A program made the translations under genes and the position numbers. From NCBI GenBank assembly GCA_031177985.1, contig JAPSJW010000005.1:62001-126000 (forward strand): DNA of 64,000 bases, read 5' to 3'. Numbering within the stretch: the first letter of the stretch is position 1; every line of letters begins with the position of its first letter. Positions 1 through 7,963 of the stretch are shown piece after piece. A model generated the notes under the pieces. The model did no database searches. It saw only the letters and a program-made list of their open reading frames with translations, and was not told where the DNA came from. The stretch comes from Microbacteriaceae bacterium. Its GTDB lineage: Bacteria > Actinomycetota > Actinomycetes > Actinomycetales > Microbacteriaceae.

Positions 1-90
1 CAGGGTCGCGACGCCTACACCGGAACCGGCCGGGAGCTGCTCAACGACTCGAAGGTGATCGGGCTCTACCTGGGCACGCTCGGCGCCTGA
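1..90 (+). CDS. livF: Branched-chain amino acid ABC transporter ATP-binding protein LivF, C-terminal end (partial)
   Basis: Only the last 29 codons and the TGA stop lie in the window; the gene begins upstream. The tail contains TGTGRELLNDSKVIGLYLG, the usual C-terminus of LivF ATPases (TGxGxELLxDxxVxxxYLG). The complete protein would be a cytoplasmic ATPase driving import of Leu/Ile/Val or a related substrate with LivG and the LivHM permeases. It converges on a solute-binding lipoprotein gene on the other strand, with a bidirectional terminator between. A livF without its binding-protein gene in the same direction is slightly unusual. Assignment rests on a short tail, so LivF versus another HAAT-family ATPase is not fully settled. 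Confidence 0.75.
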   Translation, partial: QGRDAYTGTGRELLNDSKVIGLYLGTLGA

Positions 91-199
91 CCGGGATCCG
101 GCCGGCTCCGCCCGGCTCGGCACCGCCGCGTCCCGACCCGGCGCACGGCGATCGCCGACGCCTGTCGACGGGCGAGCCGCAAGCTTCGGTGGAACGACA

Positions 200-229
200 G
201 AGGGCCCCGACCAACCGGTCGGGGCCCTC
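200..229. terminator. Bidirectional intrinsic terminator between livF and the binding-protein gene
   Basis: A perfect 13-bp GC-rich inverted repeat (200-212 and 217-229) closes on a 4-nt loop (AACC) between two convergent genes. There is no long T tract, as is common in high-GC actinobacteria. Confidence 0.85.
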
Positions 230-248
230 CGTCGTGTTCAGCTCTCGA

Positions 249-1532
249 TCAGCCCTCGTAGGCGACGAAGTTGTTGTCCTCGCCGTACTGGTAGATGCCG
301 ATCGTCGCCTCGGTCGGGTCGCCGACCTCGTCGAAGGTGATCGGACCCGAGATGCCGTCGTAGTCAGCGGTGCCGCCGTCGAGGATGATCTGCGCGCAGT
401 CCTCGAACGTGGTGCACTTCTCACCCTCGCCGGTGCCGCCCGAGACCTCCTGGAGCGAGCCCTTGATGTCGTCCGCGTCGGACGAGCCTGAGGCGAGCGC
501 CGCCAGCGCGAGCAGGATGACCGCGTCGTAGGACTCGGCCGCGTAGCTGAAGTCCTCGAGCTCCTCGTTGCCCTCGCCGACCCAGTAGTCGTTGAGCGCA
601 CCGGTGAAGTCGCCGATCGAGTCGATCGACAGGCCCGGCAGCGTGCCCTTCGCACCCGTGAGGGTGTCGTCAGGGAACTGGTCGCCGAAGTTCTTCAGGT
701 TGCCGTCGACGAAGTAGAGGTTCTCGGCGGGGAACTGGGTCACGAGGTCGGGGAGGATCGTGGCGACCTCCTCGAAGGTGATCAGCGCGATCGCGTCGGG
801 GTCGGCGGCGATGACCTCGCTGATCTGCGCGCTGAAGTTGGTGTCACCCGTGTTGTAGGTGGGCGCTGCGACGACCTCGCCACCGGCCGCCTCGAAGGCC
901 TCGGTGGTGAACTCCGCGAGTCCGGTTCCGTACGAGTCGTTCAGCACGATCATGCCGAGCGTCTCGTGGCCGTCCTCGGCGATCAGGTTGCCGAGCACCT
1001 CGCCCTGCAGCACGTCGGACGGCGCCGTACGCCAGTACAGGTCGTTGTCGTCGAAGGTCGTGAACTCCGCGGACGTGTTGGCGGGCGAGAACTGGATCAC
1101 GCCGGCACCGACGACGTCGTCGATGAACTGCAGCGACACACCCGACGAGGCTGCGCCGATGATCGCCTGCACATCCTCGCCGAGGAGGCGCGGGATCTCG
1201 GTCTCGTAGGCCTTGTTGTCGAGGTCTCCCGAGTCGCCCTCGACGACCTCGACCTCGATGCTGAGACCGGCTTCGTTGACCTGCGACATGGCGTACTGCA
1301 CGCCCGCGATCTCGGGCGGTCCGAGGAACGCGAGGTTGCCGGTCACGGGAAGCGCGGTGCCGATCTTGAGGGTGAGGTCCTCGGTCGGGCCGCCGTTGCC
1401 GTTGCCCCCCTCGCCCGGGGTCTCGCTCGCGGTGCAGCCGCTCAGGGCTAGCGCTCCGGCCGCCGCGAAGGCGATGCCGGCGACGACCGCTCGGCGTGAG
1501 CGGGGTCGAAGGGACCTCGTCATAAGGCTCAT
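249..1532 (-). CDS. Branched-chain amino acid ABC transporter substrate-binding lipoprotein
   Basis: A 427-residue type 1 periplasmic-binding-fold protein (Peripla_BP_6 / LivJ-LivK family) that should capture an amino acid, or possibly urea or an amide, outside the membrane and deliver it to an ABC permease. The N-terminus has an Arg-rich n-region, a hydrophobic stretch and a lipobox LSGC with the acylated Cys at residue 33, followed by a Gly/Asn/Glu linker. The mature domain opens with LTLKIGTALPVTGNLAFLG, typical of the family. The ATG at 1532 has GGAG 4 nt upstream; an ATG at 1523 is an alternative. It converges with livF rather than sharing its direction, so pairing with that transporter is inferred from proximity. 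A candidate promoter and a palindrome lie upstream. Confidence 0.88.
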   Translation of the reverse strand: MSLMTRSLRPRSRRAVVAGIAFAAAGALALSGCTASETPGEGGNGNGGPTEDLTLKIGTALPVTGNLAFLGPPEIAGVQYAMSQVNEAGLSIEVEVVEGDSGDLDNKAYETEIPRLLGEDVQAIIGAASSGVSLQFIDDVVGAGVIQFSPANTSAEFTTFDDNDLYWRTAPSDVLQGEVLGNLIAEDGHETLGMIVLNDSYGTGLAEFTTEAFEAAGGEVVAAPTYNTGDTNFSAQISEVIAADPDAIALITFEEVATILPDLVTQFPAENLYFVDGNLKNFGDQFPDDTLTGAKGTLPGLSIDSIGDFTGALNDYWVGEGNEELEDFSYAAESYDAVILLALAALASGSSDADDIKGSLQEVSGGTGEGEKCTTFEDCAQIILDGGTADYDGISGPITFDEVGDPTEATIGIYQYGEDNNFVAYEG

Positions 1533-1599
1533 GGTGCTCCATCTTGGGTAAGGAAGGGTGTGGTGCCCAGGCTAGGGCTGACCCTGGGGGCTTTCTCAC

Positions 1600-1628
1600 A
1601 AGCTAAACCGCGTATGAACAGCAAGCAA
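1600..1628 (-). promoter_or_regulatory. Candidate promoter for the substrate-binding protein gene
   Basis: Minus strand: -35 TTGCTT (1623-1628), 17-nt spacer, -10 TAGCTT (1600-1605), giving a leader of roughly 60 nt. Called by eye from spacing and hexamer match. Confidence 0.45.
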
Positions 1629-1634
1629 TACGTG

Positions 1635-1656
1635 CGTGTTACAGCCATGTAACACG
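1635..1656. promoter_or_regulatory. Palindromic operator candidate (CGTGTTACA-N4-TGTAACACG)
   Basis: Two 9-bp arms form a perfect inverted repeat with a 4-nt centre, ending 7 bp upstream of the predicted -35 box of the binding-protein gene. The core reads GTTAC-N6-GTAAC, which resembles one GTnAC-N6-GaAAC unit of an actinobacterial GlnR site. A TetR or GntR family operator fits equally well. The position just upstream of -35 suits an activator. Confidence 0.5.
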
Positions 1657-1691
1657 GGTCGAATCGTTACGTCGGCCTGGCGGCCGGTCGC

Positions 1692-2624
1692 TCAGCCGAC
1701 GGTGGCCCGTCGGCGCGCGGCAGCCACGAGGTCGACCGTGAAGACCGCGAGCGCCAGCCAGACGATCGCGAAGCCCACCCAGCGGGCCGCCGTCATCTGC
1801 TCGTGCATGATGTAGACGCCGAAGAGGAACTGCAGCACGGGCGCGAGGTACTGCACGATGCCGAGCAGGGTCAGCGGAAGGCGCCTCGCCGCCGCCGCGA
1901 AGAACAGCAGCGGAACGGCCGTGACGACTCCGGCGCTCGCGAGCAGCACCGTGTGCAACGGCGAGACGGTGCCGATCGTGAGCCCCGTCGTCGCGGCGAG
2001 CACCACGAGGGCGACGGCCGCGAGGGGCGACAGCGCGAGGGTCTCCATCGTGAGGCCGGTGATCGCGTCGACACCGACGCCGATGCGCTTCTTGACGAGG
2101 CCGTACGCCCCGAAGGATGCTGCCAGGGCCAGCGCGATCCACGGCACCGCGCCGTAGTCGACCGTCAGCACGACGACGGCGACGCCGCTCAGGCCGATGG
2201 CGGCCCACTGCGCCGGCCGGAGCCGCTCGCGGAGCACGAAGACCCCCAGCAGCACCGTGACGATCGGGTTGATGAAGTAGCCGAGCGCCGTCTCGACGAC
2301 GTGTCCGGTGAGCGTGCCGAAGACGAAGACCAGCCAGTTGACGAGGATGAGCCCGCCCGCGAGCGCGAGGACGAGCATCGCGCGGCGGTCGCGCAGCACC
2401 CGCACGAACTCCCGCCCGGTGCGCATGACGATGATCAGCAGCCCGCAGAAGACGAGGGAGAGCACGACGCGCCAGGCGACGATCTCCACCGGGCTCGCCG
2501 GTGCGAGCGAGACGAAGAAGATCGGCAGCAGCCCCCAGAGCCCGTACGCGCCGACCGCGAAGGCGAGCCCGTGCATGCCGCTCCGGCGCGCCAGAGCCTC
2601 GTCGCTCGCCGCAGCCTCGGTCAC
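1692..2624 (-). CDS. rarD: EamA-family transporter RarD
   Basis: An integral membrane protein of about 310 residues with roughly ten hydrophobic helices, matching the RarD branch of the drug/metabolite transporter superfamily. Diagnostic sequence includes AYGLWGLLPIFF and APASPVEIVAWRVVLS near the N-terminus, which RarD proteins share. The substrate is not established for the family; chloramphenicol sensitivity is linked to it in some bacteria. I chose the GTG at 2624 because a -10-like TAGGCT (2631-2636) ends 6 nt before it, the leaderless arrangement repeated elsewhere in this window. A GTG at 2630 would overlap nothing upstream but would directly abut that box. No SD is visible. The next gene upstream is groES, separated by a strong terminator, so rarD is its own unit. 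Confidence 0.85.
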   Translation of the reverse strand: MTEAAASDEALARRSGMHGLAFAVGAYGLWGLLPIFFVSLAPASPVEIVAWRVVLSLVFCGLLIIVMRTGREFVRVLRDRRAMLVLALAGGLILVNWLVFVFGTLTGHVVETALGYFINPIVTVLLGVFVLRERLRPAQWAAIGLSGVAVVVLTVDYGAVPWIALALAASFGAYGLVKKRIGVGVDAITGLTMETLALSPLAAVALVVLAATTGLTIGTVSPLHTVLLASAGVVTAVPLLFFAAAARRLPLTLLGIVQYLAPVLQFLFGVYIMHEQMTAARWVGFAIVWLALAVFTVDLVAAARRRATVG

Positions 2625-2630
2625 CGGCAC

Positions 2631-2636
2631 AGCCTA
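2631..2636 (-). promoter_or_regulatory. -10 box of a probable leaderless rarD promoter
   Basis: TAGGCT on the minus strand, 6 nt before the GTG at 2624; no clear -35. Its spacing matches the boxes of glmS, coaA, truA and the LigD-type polymerase gene. Confidence 0.4.
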
Positions 2637-2666
2637 GTCCTCGGTCGTCACCCGGCGCGGGACGAC

Positions 2667-2700
2667 GGAAGCCCCCGTGCGCTGCGGCACGGGGGCTTCC
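2667..2700 (-). terminator. Intrinsic terminator of groES
   Basis: A perfect 14-bp stem (2667-2680 and 2687-2700) with a 6-nt loop lies 20 nt past the groES stop and isolates it from rarD. Confidence 0.85.
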
Positions 2701-2719
2701 GGAGAAAGGGGTTCGCCGA

Positions 2720-3016
2720 TCAGCGGACGACGACCGCCAGCACGTCGCGAGCCGAGAGCACGAGGTAGTCCTCGCCACCGAACTTGACCTCGGTTCCGCC
2801 GTACTTGGAGTAGATGACCTTGTCACCCACGGCGACGTCGAGCGGAACGCGGTTGCCGTTGTCGTCGATGCGACCGGGACCCACGGCGACGACCTCGCCC
2901 TCCTGCGGCTTCTCCTTGGCAGTGTCGGGGATCACGAGACCGGAAGCGGTCGTCTGCTCTGCCTCGACCTGACGGATGACGATGCGATCCTCGAGCGGCT
3001 TGATGGACACCGACAC
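2720..3016 (-). CDS. groES: Co-chaperonin GroES
   Basis: A 98-residue GroES, the normal family length. It forms the heptameric lid that caps GroEL during ATP-driven protein folding in the cytoplasm. The sequence has the N-terminal [11 protein letters not shown], the mobile-loop segment [18 protein letters not shown], and the C-terminal [13 protein letters not shown]. The GTG at 3016 is preceded by GAGG at 6 nt. No groEL follows: the transcript meets a terminator and then rarD, so GroEL must be encoded elsewhere. Upstream lie a good promoter and two CIRCE-type inverted repeats, which indicates HrcA-controlled heat induction. Identity is secure; regulation is inferred from the sites. Confidence 0.97.
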   Translation of the reverse strand: MSVSIKPLEDRIVIRQVEAEQTTASGLVIPDTAKEKPQEGEVVAVGPGRIDDNGNRVPLDVAVGDKVIYSKYGGTEVKFGGEDYLVLSARDVLAVVVR

Positions 3017-3050
3017 GGTTGACCTCTTCTTTCCTGGTGAAATCTCTGTT

Positions 3051-3074
3051 GGCACACTCCTCGGCGGAGTGCCA
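3051..3074. promoter_or_regulatory. Second, imperfect CIRCE-like operator of groES
   Basis: Minus strand reads TGGCACTC, 7 nt, then GAGTGTGCCA, that is CIRCE-like arms with a 2-nt insertion in one arm and a short spacer. It covers the predicted groES transcription start. Confidence 0.5.
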
Positions 3075-3079
3075 GAACA

Positions 3080-3108
3080 ACCATAGCGGTTCGCTAGCAC
3101 TCGTTCAA
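3080..3108 (-). promoter_or_regulatory. groES promoter
   Basis: Minus strand: -35 TTGAAC (3103-3108), 17-nt spacer, -10 TATGGT (3080-3085). The -35 sits inside the CIRCE spacer, so a bound HrcA repressor would block RNA polymerase. Confidence 0.7.
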
Positions 3109-3120
3109 CGCGAGTGCCAG
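3094..3120. promoter_or_regulatory. CIRCE element (HrcA operator) of groES
   Basis: CTAGCACTC (3094-3102), a 9-nt spacer, and GAGTGCCAG (3112-3120) match the CIRCE consensus TTAGCACTC-N9-GAGTGCTAA in all but three outer arm bases. It also lies 17 bp before the divergent methyltransferase gene. Confidence 0.9.
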
Positions 3121-3136
3121 TTGTTACCGTGGTCGA

Positions 3137-4315
3137 ATGGATGCCGACGAGCTGCGCGCCGTGCTCTCCCTCGAGGGACTGCGGCTGCTCGACTCGCTGC
3201 CGCCCTACGAGTCGAAAGCCGACGTCGTGCGCGTCGTCGCCGACCTGCGCAAGCAGGGGCATCCGCCCACCCTCGTCGCCGCGGTGCTCACCCAGTCGAG
3301 GCTGCGCGCGAGGGCGCGCGACAAGTTCGGTCCGTTCGCCGACCGCATGCTGTTCACCCAGGACGGGCTCGAACAGGCGACGCGGCTGAGCGTCGCAGCT
3401 CAGCACGCCGGCCGCTTCGCACGCGCCGACCTGAGCTGGGTCGCCGACCTCGGCTGCGGCATCGGCGCCGACGCCATGGCGCTCGCTGCCCTCGAGCTCG
3501 AGGTCTCGGCGGTCGAGCGCGACGAGGTGACGGCCGCCATCGCCGCCTACAACCTCGCCCCCTGGTCGAACGTGCGGGTCGAGCACGGCGACGCGACCTC
3601 GTATCCGCTGGACGGCATCGGCGGAGTGTGGCTCGACCCGGCGCGACGCGACGACGGACGCCGGACGAGCGACCCGCAGGACTGGTCGCCCTCCCTCGAC
3701 TTCGCCTTCGATCTGGCCCGTCGCCTGCCGGCGGGCATCAAGCTCGGCCCAGGAATGGACCGCGACCTGCTGCCGGAGGGCATGGAGGCCCAGTGGATCT
3801 CGGTCGACCGCGACGTCGTGGAACTCGTCGTGTGGTCGCGGGACCTCGCGCGCGACGGTGTCGGCCGGGCCGCGCTGGTGCTCGGCCAGCACGGAGCCGC
3901 GGAGCTCACGGCCGCCGAGGACAGCGAGGACGAGCCGGTGGGCGAGCTCGGCGAGTACCTGCTCGAGCCCGACGGCTCCGTCATCCGGGCGCGACTCATC
4001 GGCGACCTGGCCCGGCGCCTCGGGGCACGGATGCTGAGCCCCGACATCGCCTACCTCACGGCGGATGCCCCGGCGGCGTCGCCGTTCGCCGTCGCGTTCC
4101 GGGTGATCGAGCAGTTCCCGCTCGACGAGCGCACGCTGAAGCGCGAGCTCGCTGCGCGTGGGATCGGCACGGTGGAGATCAAGAAGCGCGGGGTCGACAT
4201 CGACCCGTCGCAGCTGCGCAAGCGTCTGGCCCCCAAGGGCGACGGCAGCGCCACGCTCATCCTCACGAGAGTCGCGGGGAGGCGCGCGGCGCTGCTCGCC
4301 GAGCGGGTTCAGTAG
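3137..4315 (+). CDS. Class I SAM-dependent methyltransferase, THUMP-like domain protein
   Basis: A 392-residue protein with a Rossmann-type methyltransferase core. SAM-binding motif I is DLGCGIGAD (residues 104-112) and a later catalytic-strand motif is LDPARR (166-171), which marks the THUMP_like methyltransferase family of actinobacteria. The C-terminal part, with [12 protein letters not shown] and [15 protein letters not shown], is the THUMP-like RNA-binding region. An RNA-modifying role is therefore likely, but the target base is unknown. There is no SD before the ATG, so the message may be leaderless. It is divergent from groES and starts 17 bp from the CIRCE element. Its 3' end overlaps the convergent DUF4190 gene by 7 bp. 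Confidence 0.8.
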   Translation: MDADELRAVLSLEGLRLLDSLPPYESKADVVRVVADLRKQGHPPTLVAAVLTQSRLRARARDKFGPFADRMLFTQDGLEQATRLSVAAQHAGRFARADLSWVADLGCGIGADAMALAALELEVSAVERDEVTAAIAAYNLAPWSNVRVEHGDATSYPLDGIGGVWLDPARRDDGRRTSDPQDWSPSLDFAFDLARRLPAGIKLGPGMDRDLLPEGMEAQWISVDRDVVELVVWSRDLARDGVGRAALVLGQHGAAELTAAEDSEDEPVGELGEYLLEPDGSVIRARLIGDLARRLGARMLSPDIAYLTADAPAASPFAVAFRVIEQFPLDERTLKRELAARGIGTVEIKKRGVDIDPSQLRKRLAPKGDGSATLILTRVAGRRAALLAERVQ

Positions 4316-5127
4316 GTGCTGAGCGCGGTTCCCATGAAGAACAGGGGCAGGAGCGTCGCGAACAGGAACACGACGAACCAGATCGCCGAGATGCCGATGC
4401 CGACGAAGCCCGTGATGATGCCGGTCAGCCACAGGCCCTTGGCGTGCGGCTCGCGCTTGCGGGCGACGAAGCCGAAGATCACGCCGCCGACGGCGGGGAG
4501 GAAGCCGACGCTGAAGAAACTCAGCAGCACGCCCGCCGCACCGAGCACGAGAGCCGTGATGCTGAAGCCCTGCGGGCGCGGGTTCACCGGCGCCGCGTAG
4601 TAGGACTGCTGCCCGCCGTAGGGCACCGCAGGGTACGACGGCTGGCCGTACGGCGGCTGCGCCGCCTGCTGCGGGTATCCGCCCTGCGCGGGCTGCTGCG
4701 GGTAGCCCTGCGGGGCGGGCTGCTGGCCGTAGGACTGCTGCTGGCCGTAGGTCTGCGGCTGGCCCGCCTGCGGCGCATAGGGGTTCGGGTGCTGGCTGGT
4801 GCCGGCGTACGGGTTCGGCCGGTCGGGGATCGGCGCGGGGGGCGCGGTCGTCGGCAGCGGCTGCGGCGGCGCAACTGCCGGCGCGGCGGCGGGCGCGGGT
4901 TCGGGAGCGGGAACCGGGGCGGGCTCGACCGGCGGGACGTAGGTCGGCTCGGCGGGCGGGGTGTATGTCGGCTCGGCGGGCGGAGTGTGTGTCGGCTCGG
5001 CCGGCGGCGCCACGCTCGGCACCTCGGGGCTCGACGCGGCGGGCTCGGAGGCCGCGGGCGGGGTCGTGGGGACCGCCTCGCCCGGAGGGGGCGGCGGCGG
5101 GGGCGGAACGGAATTGCTCGCGGTCAT
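4309..5127 (-). CDS. Proline/glutamine-rich DUF4190 membrane protein (paralog 1)
   Basis: About 272 residues. Roughly the first 165 are low-complexity Pro, Ala, Gln, Tyr and Gly, with repeats such as [18 protein letters not shown] and [22 protein letters not shown]4190-type C-terminus follows with two hydrophobic segments ([20 protein letters not shown] and [20 protein letters not shown]) around a short RKREPHAKG loop. Function is unknown; the layout suggests a small membrane anchor with a disordered tail. I chose ATG 5127 because AGGAG lies 5 nt upstream; an ATG at 5175 is further away. The next gene upstream is a paralog separated by a terminator. Confidence 0.8.
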   Translation of the reverse strand: MTASNSVPPPPPPPPGEAVPTTPPAASEPAASSPEVPSVAPPAEPTHTPPAEPTYTPPAEPTYVPPVEPAPVPAPEPAPAAAPAVAPPQPLPTTAPPAPIPDRPNPYAGTSQHPNPYAPQAGQPQTYGQQQSYGQQPAPQGYPQQPAQGGYPQQAAQPPYGQPSYPAVPYGGQQSYYAAPVNPRPQGFSITALVLGAAGVLLSFFSVGFLPAVGGVIFGFVARKREPHAKGLWLTGIITGFVGIGISAIWFVVFLFATLLPLFFMGTALSTY

Positions 5128-5185
5128 GGTTGCTCCTGGTCGGGGTTCGGCGAACATGATGCCAGACCGAAGCATCCGGGAACGA

Positions 5186-5218
5186 CTGAGCCGCGGGTCA
5201 CGAGGACCCGCGGCTCAG
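5186..5218 (-). terminator. Intrinsic terminator of DUF4190 paralog 2
   Basis: A perfect 14-bp stem (5186-5199 and 5205-5218) with a 5-nt loop lies 20 nt beyond the stop of the upstream gene. Confidence 0.85.
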
Positions 5219-5237
5219 AATCCGCACTACCGGTGGA

Positions 5238-5732
5238 TCAGTAGGTCGACAGCGTCGAACCGAGGATCAGGAACGGCAGCACGATCGCGATGGTCGCGAT
5301 GATGTTGATGAGGATCGCGACGAAACCGGCGATGACGCCGACGAGCCACATCCACTTCGGAGCCTGCGGCTCGCGGTTCTTGCCCATGAAGCCGATGATG
5401 ACGGCGGCGACACCGGCGAGCAGGCCGAGGACCGGGATCCACGACAGGATCACGACGGCCGCGAGGCCGACGATGAACGAGGTCAGCGACAGGGTCTGCT
5501 TGACCGGGGCGCCGCCACCGGCCGGAGCCGAGTAGGGCGGAGGGGTGGTGCCGTACTGCTGTCCCTGGGGCTGACCATAGGGCTGGCCCTGGGGAGCGCC
5601 CTGAGGCTGACCGTAAGGCTGGCCCTGAGGGGCGCCCTGCGGCTGGCCGTAAGGCTGGCCCGCGGGAGTCGCGCCCTGCGGCGGCGTGCCGCCCACGGGC
5701 GGCTCGGACGGGGGAGGCGTGACGTTCGTCAT
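5238..5732 (-). CDS. Proline/glutamine-rich DUF4190 membrane protein (paralog 2)
   Basis: A 164-residue protein with the same plan as its downstream neighbour. The N-terminal half repeats QPYGQPQGAPQG three times in near-identical units (about residues 24-60). Two membrane segments follow (LTSFIVGLAAVVILSWIPVL and WLVGVIAGFVAILINIIATI) flanking the loop GKNREPQAPK, the DUF4190 signature. Function is unknown. ATG 5732 has AAGGAG 7 nt upstream, and a promoter with a consensus -35 is visible. A terminator separates it from paralog 1, so the two can be expressed independently. They probably arose by local duplication. Confidence 0.8.
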   Translation of the reverse strand: MTNVTPPPSEPPVGGTPPQGATPAGQPYGQPQGAPQGQPYGQPQGAPQGQPYGQPQGQQYGTTPPPYSAPAGGGAPVKQTLSLTSFIVGLAAVVILSWIPVLGLLAGVAAVIIGFMGKNREPQAPKWMWLVGVIAGFVAILINIIATIAIVLPFLILGSTLSTY

Positions 5733-5774
5733 GACGAAGCTCCTTATTCTGGGAGTTATCCCTATGCGTGAGCC

Positions 5775-5804
5775 ATAGTGTCAGCGGGCCTGAGGCGGTG
5801 TCAA
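5775..5804 (-). promoter_or_regulatory. Promoter of DUF4190 paralog 2
   Basis: Minus strand: perfect -35 TTGACA (5799-5804), 18-nt spacer, -10 CACTAT (5775-5780), in the gap between the tsaD stop and this gene; predicted leader about 35 nt. Confidence 0.6.
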
Positions 5805-5823
5805 TCAGCCTCGCCGCGGTGGA

Positions 5824-6876
5824 TCACGCCGCTTGGATGCTGGTAACGGGCAGGGTGGAATCGGCGCCGAAGCCGAGCCCCGACGGCGCCCGGCCCGCCT
5901 CCACGAGCTGCGCGCCCAGCGCGGCGATCATCGCGCCGTTGTCTGTGCACAGCGAGAGCGGCGGGATGCGCAGCGCGATTCCCTCGGCCGCCGTGCGCTG
6001 CTGAGCGAGCTCGCGCACCCGCGCATTCGCGACGACCCCTCCGCCGAGCAGCAGTCGGGGCACTCCGAGGTCGCGGCAGGCGGCGAGCGCCTTGCTGAGC
6101 AGCACGTCGGCGACCGCCTCGCGGAAGCTCGCCGCCACATCCGCCAGCGGCACGTCCTCGCCGGCGTCGCGCTTCTGCTCCACCCACCGCGCCACGGCGG
6201 TCTTGAGACCCGAGAACGAGAAGTCGTAGCGGTGCCGGTCGAGGTCCTTCGCCGCGGTGAGCCCGCGCGGGAAGCGGATCGCCCGCGGGTCGCCGCCCTC
6301 GGCCGCCCTGTCAATCTGGGGGCCACCGGGATAGGGCAGCCCCAGCAGGCGCGCGACCTTGTCGAACGCCTCCCCCGCCGCGTCGTCGATCGTCTCGCCG
6401 AGCAGCTCGACGTCGCTGATCAGGTCGCGCACGAGCAGCAGGGAGGTGTGTCCTCCGGAGACCAGCAGCGCGATCGTCGGCAGCTCCAGTTCCCCGCGGT
6501 CGTCGCGCAGGACATCCGCGCCGACGTGACCCACGAGGTGGTTGACGGCGTAGAGCGGAGTTCCCGTCGCGATCGAGAGCGCCTTCGCCGCGCCGACGCC
6601 CACCATGAGCGCGCCCGCGAGGCCCGGTCCGCTCGTGACGGCGATCGCGTCGAGCTCGTCGAGCCGCACCCCGGCCCGCTCGAGCGCCTCGTCGAGCGTC
6701 GGTCCGAGCGCCTCGAGGTGGGCACGCGCCGCGACCTCGGGCACGACGCCGCCGTAGCGGGCGTGCTCGTCCATCGACGAGGCGATCACGTTCGCGAGCA
6801 GCTCGGTGCCGCGCACGATGCCGACACCCGTCTCGTCGCAGCTGGTCTCGATGCCGAGCACGAGAGGACCCGTCAT
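5824..6876 (-). CDS. tsaD: tRNA t6A37 threonylcarbamoyltransferase TsaD
   Basis: A 350-residue TsaD (Gcp/YgjD/Kae1). It transfers the threonylcarbamoyl group to N6 of A37 in ANN-decoding tRNAs. N-terminal [15 protein letters not shown] and the metal-binding pair H113 and H117 in NHLVGH are present, as are GLPYPGGP and the C-terminal DNGAMIA segment. Length is normal. It is the last gene of the glmS-acpS-alr-tsaE-tsaB-rimI-tsaD operon and overlaps rimI by 4 bp (ATGA). TsaB and TsaE, its partners, are encoded in the same operon; TsaC (threonylcarbamoyl-AMP synthase) is not in the window. Confidence 0.97.
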   Translation of the reverse strand: MTGPLVLGIETSCDETGVGIVRGTELLANVIASSMDEHARYGGVVPEVAARAHLEALGPTLDEALERAGVRLDELDAIAVTSGPGLAGALMVGVGAAKALSIATGTPLYAVNHLVGHVGADVLRDDRGELELPTIALLVSGGHTSLLLVRDLISDVELLGETIDDAAGEAFDKVARLLGLPYPGGPQIDRAAEGGDPRAIRFPRGLTAAKDLDRHRYDFSFSGLKTAVARWVEQKRDAGEDVPLADVAASFREAVADVLLSKALAACRDLGVPRLLLGGGVVANARVRELAQQRTAAEGIALRIPPLSLCTDNGAMIAALGAQLVEAGRAPSGLGFGADSTLPVTSIQAA

Positions 6877-7364
6877 GCTGATCCCTCCCCTGCCGTCGTG
6901 GTGCGCGCCTCGGGCACCTGCAGACGCATGATGACCGCATCGATGCCGCCGCGATAGTAGCGCCGGCGCACCGAGATGCGCTCGAAGCCGACCGACTCGT
7001 AGAGCGCCTGCGCCGCCGGGTTGTCGGCGCGCACCTCGAGGAACACCTCGTCGGCTCCACGCTGGCGGGCTTCGCCGAGGAGGGTGAGCAGCAGCAGCCG
7101 GCCGAGTCCTCGCCTGCGGGCGGATGCCGCCACCGCGAGCGTCTGGATGTCGCCCTGCCCGCTGCCGCGGGGCGCTGAGAGACCGCCGTAACCGGCCAGG
7201 GTGGTGTCACCCGCTTCGGTCGCTACGAGGTAGTAGGTGTGGTCGCTCGTCAGCTCCGACCGCATGGCCTGCTCCGACCAGGCGTCGTCGGGGAAGGTCT
7301 CGCGCTCGATCGTCATGATGTCGTCGAGGTCGTCGACGGATGCGCGGCGCAGCTGCCAGGTCAC
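6873..7364 (-). CDS. rimI: Ribosomal protein S18-alanine N-acetyltransferase RimI
   Basis: A 163-residue GNAT protein. The acetyl-CoA pyrophosphate-binding motif RRRGLG is at residues 83-88, and the C-terminal half has [19 protein letters not shown], the RimI-type motif. Placement between tsaB and tsaD is the usual actinobacterial arrangement. RimI acetylates the N-terminal alanine of S18 in enterobacteria; in other lineages it may have broader substrates, so the exact target is inferred. It overlaps tsaD and tsaB by 4 bp each, indicating coupled translation. Confidence 0.9.
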   Translation of the reverse strand: MTWQLRRASVDDLDDIMTIERETFPDDAWSEQAMRSELTSDHTYYLVATEAGDTTLAGYGGLSAPRGSGQGDIQTLAVAASARRRGLGRLLLLTLLGEARQRGADEVFLEVRADNPAAQALYESVGFERISVRRRYYRGGIDAVIMRLQVPEARTTTAGEGSA

Positions 7365-7963
7365 CCCGTCACCCGCTTCGGTCCGGCAGACAGGGTCACG
7401 TCCGGGGAGCGCAGGTAGAGCGGCTCATCGGCGGCGAACGGGCGGCCGTGCGCGGAGAGCGCCTCGGCGAGCAGACCGAGCGCTCCGACCGGCACGAGGG
7501 GCGAGTCGACGAGCTCGGCATCCGTCGGCACGTCGTCGGGCTTGGCGAGCGCCGGGCCCTCGAGGCGCACCGGCAGGCCGAGCTCGTCGGCGGCGCCGTA
7601 GCGCGACCAGTACACCTCGCGCCTGCGCGCGTCCGTGACGACGATGCCCGGCGCGGTGCGTCCGAAGGCGATCGCGTCGTGGCTGACGATGGGGACGACG
7701 GGGCGACGGATGCCCAGGGCGAACGCCCGCGCGGCCGCGATCCCGACGCGCAGGCCGGTGAAGGGGCCCGGCCCCATGCCCACCGCGACGCCCGACAGCT
7801 CGCCGGGCGCGACCCCCGCCCGCTCGAGCGCCTCGCGCAGGTAGTCGCCGATCAGCTCGGCGTGGCCGCGGGTGTCGGGCGACGAGAGCTCGGCGAGCAC
7901 GCCCCGGTCGCGGTCGACCACGGCGACGCCCGTGCCGGCGGAGGTGTCGATCGCCAGCAGCAT
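7361..7963 (-). CDS. tsaB: tRNA t6A biosynthesis protein TsaB
   Basis: A 200-residue ASKHA-fold protein, catalytically inactive paralog and dimer partner of TsaD in the t6A complex. It begins MLLAIDTSAGTGVAVVD and carries VAVGMGPGPFTGLRVGIA, the conserved TsaB signature. It lacks the HxxxH metal site of TsaD, as expected. The ATG at 7963 touches the tsaE stop (TGATG). TsaB scaffolds TsaD and TsaE; all three are co-encoded here. Confidence 0.94.
   Translation of the reverse strand: MLLAIDTSAGTGVAVVDRDRGVLAELSSPDTRGHAELIGDYLREALERAGVAPGELSGVAVGMGPGPFTGLRVGIAAARAFALGIRRPVVPIVSHDAIAFGRTAPGIVVTDARRREVYWSRYGAADELGLPVRLEGPALAKPDDVPTDAELVDSPLVPVGALGLLAEALSAHGRPFAADEPLYLRSPDVTLSAGPKRVTG

Noticed and set aside
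4620-4790. Repetitive GC-rich segment that might look like a tandem repeat array or CRISPR
   Set aside because: The repeats are codon-phased (GQQ, YGQQ, PQQ) and explained by the low-complexity tail of the DUF4190 protein; there are no spacers.
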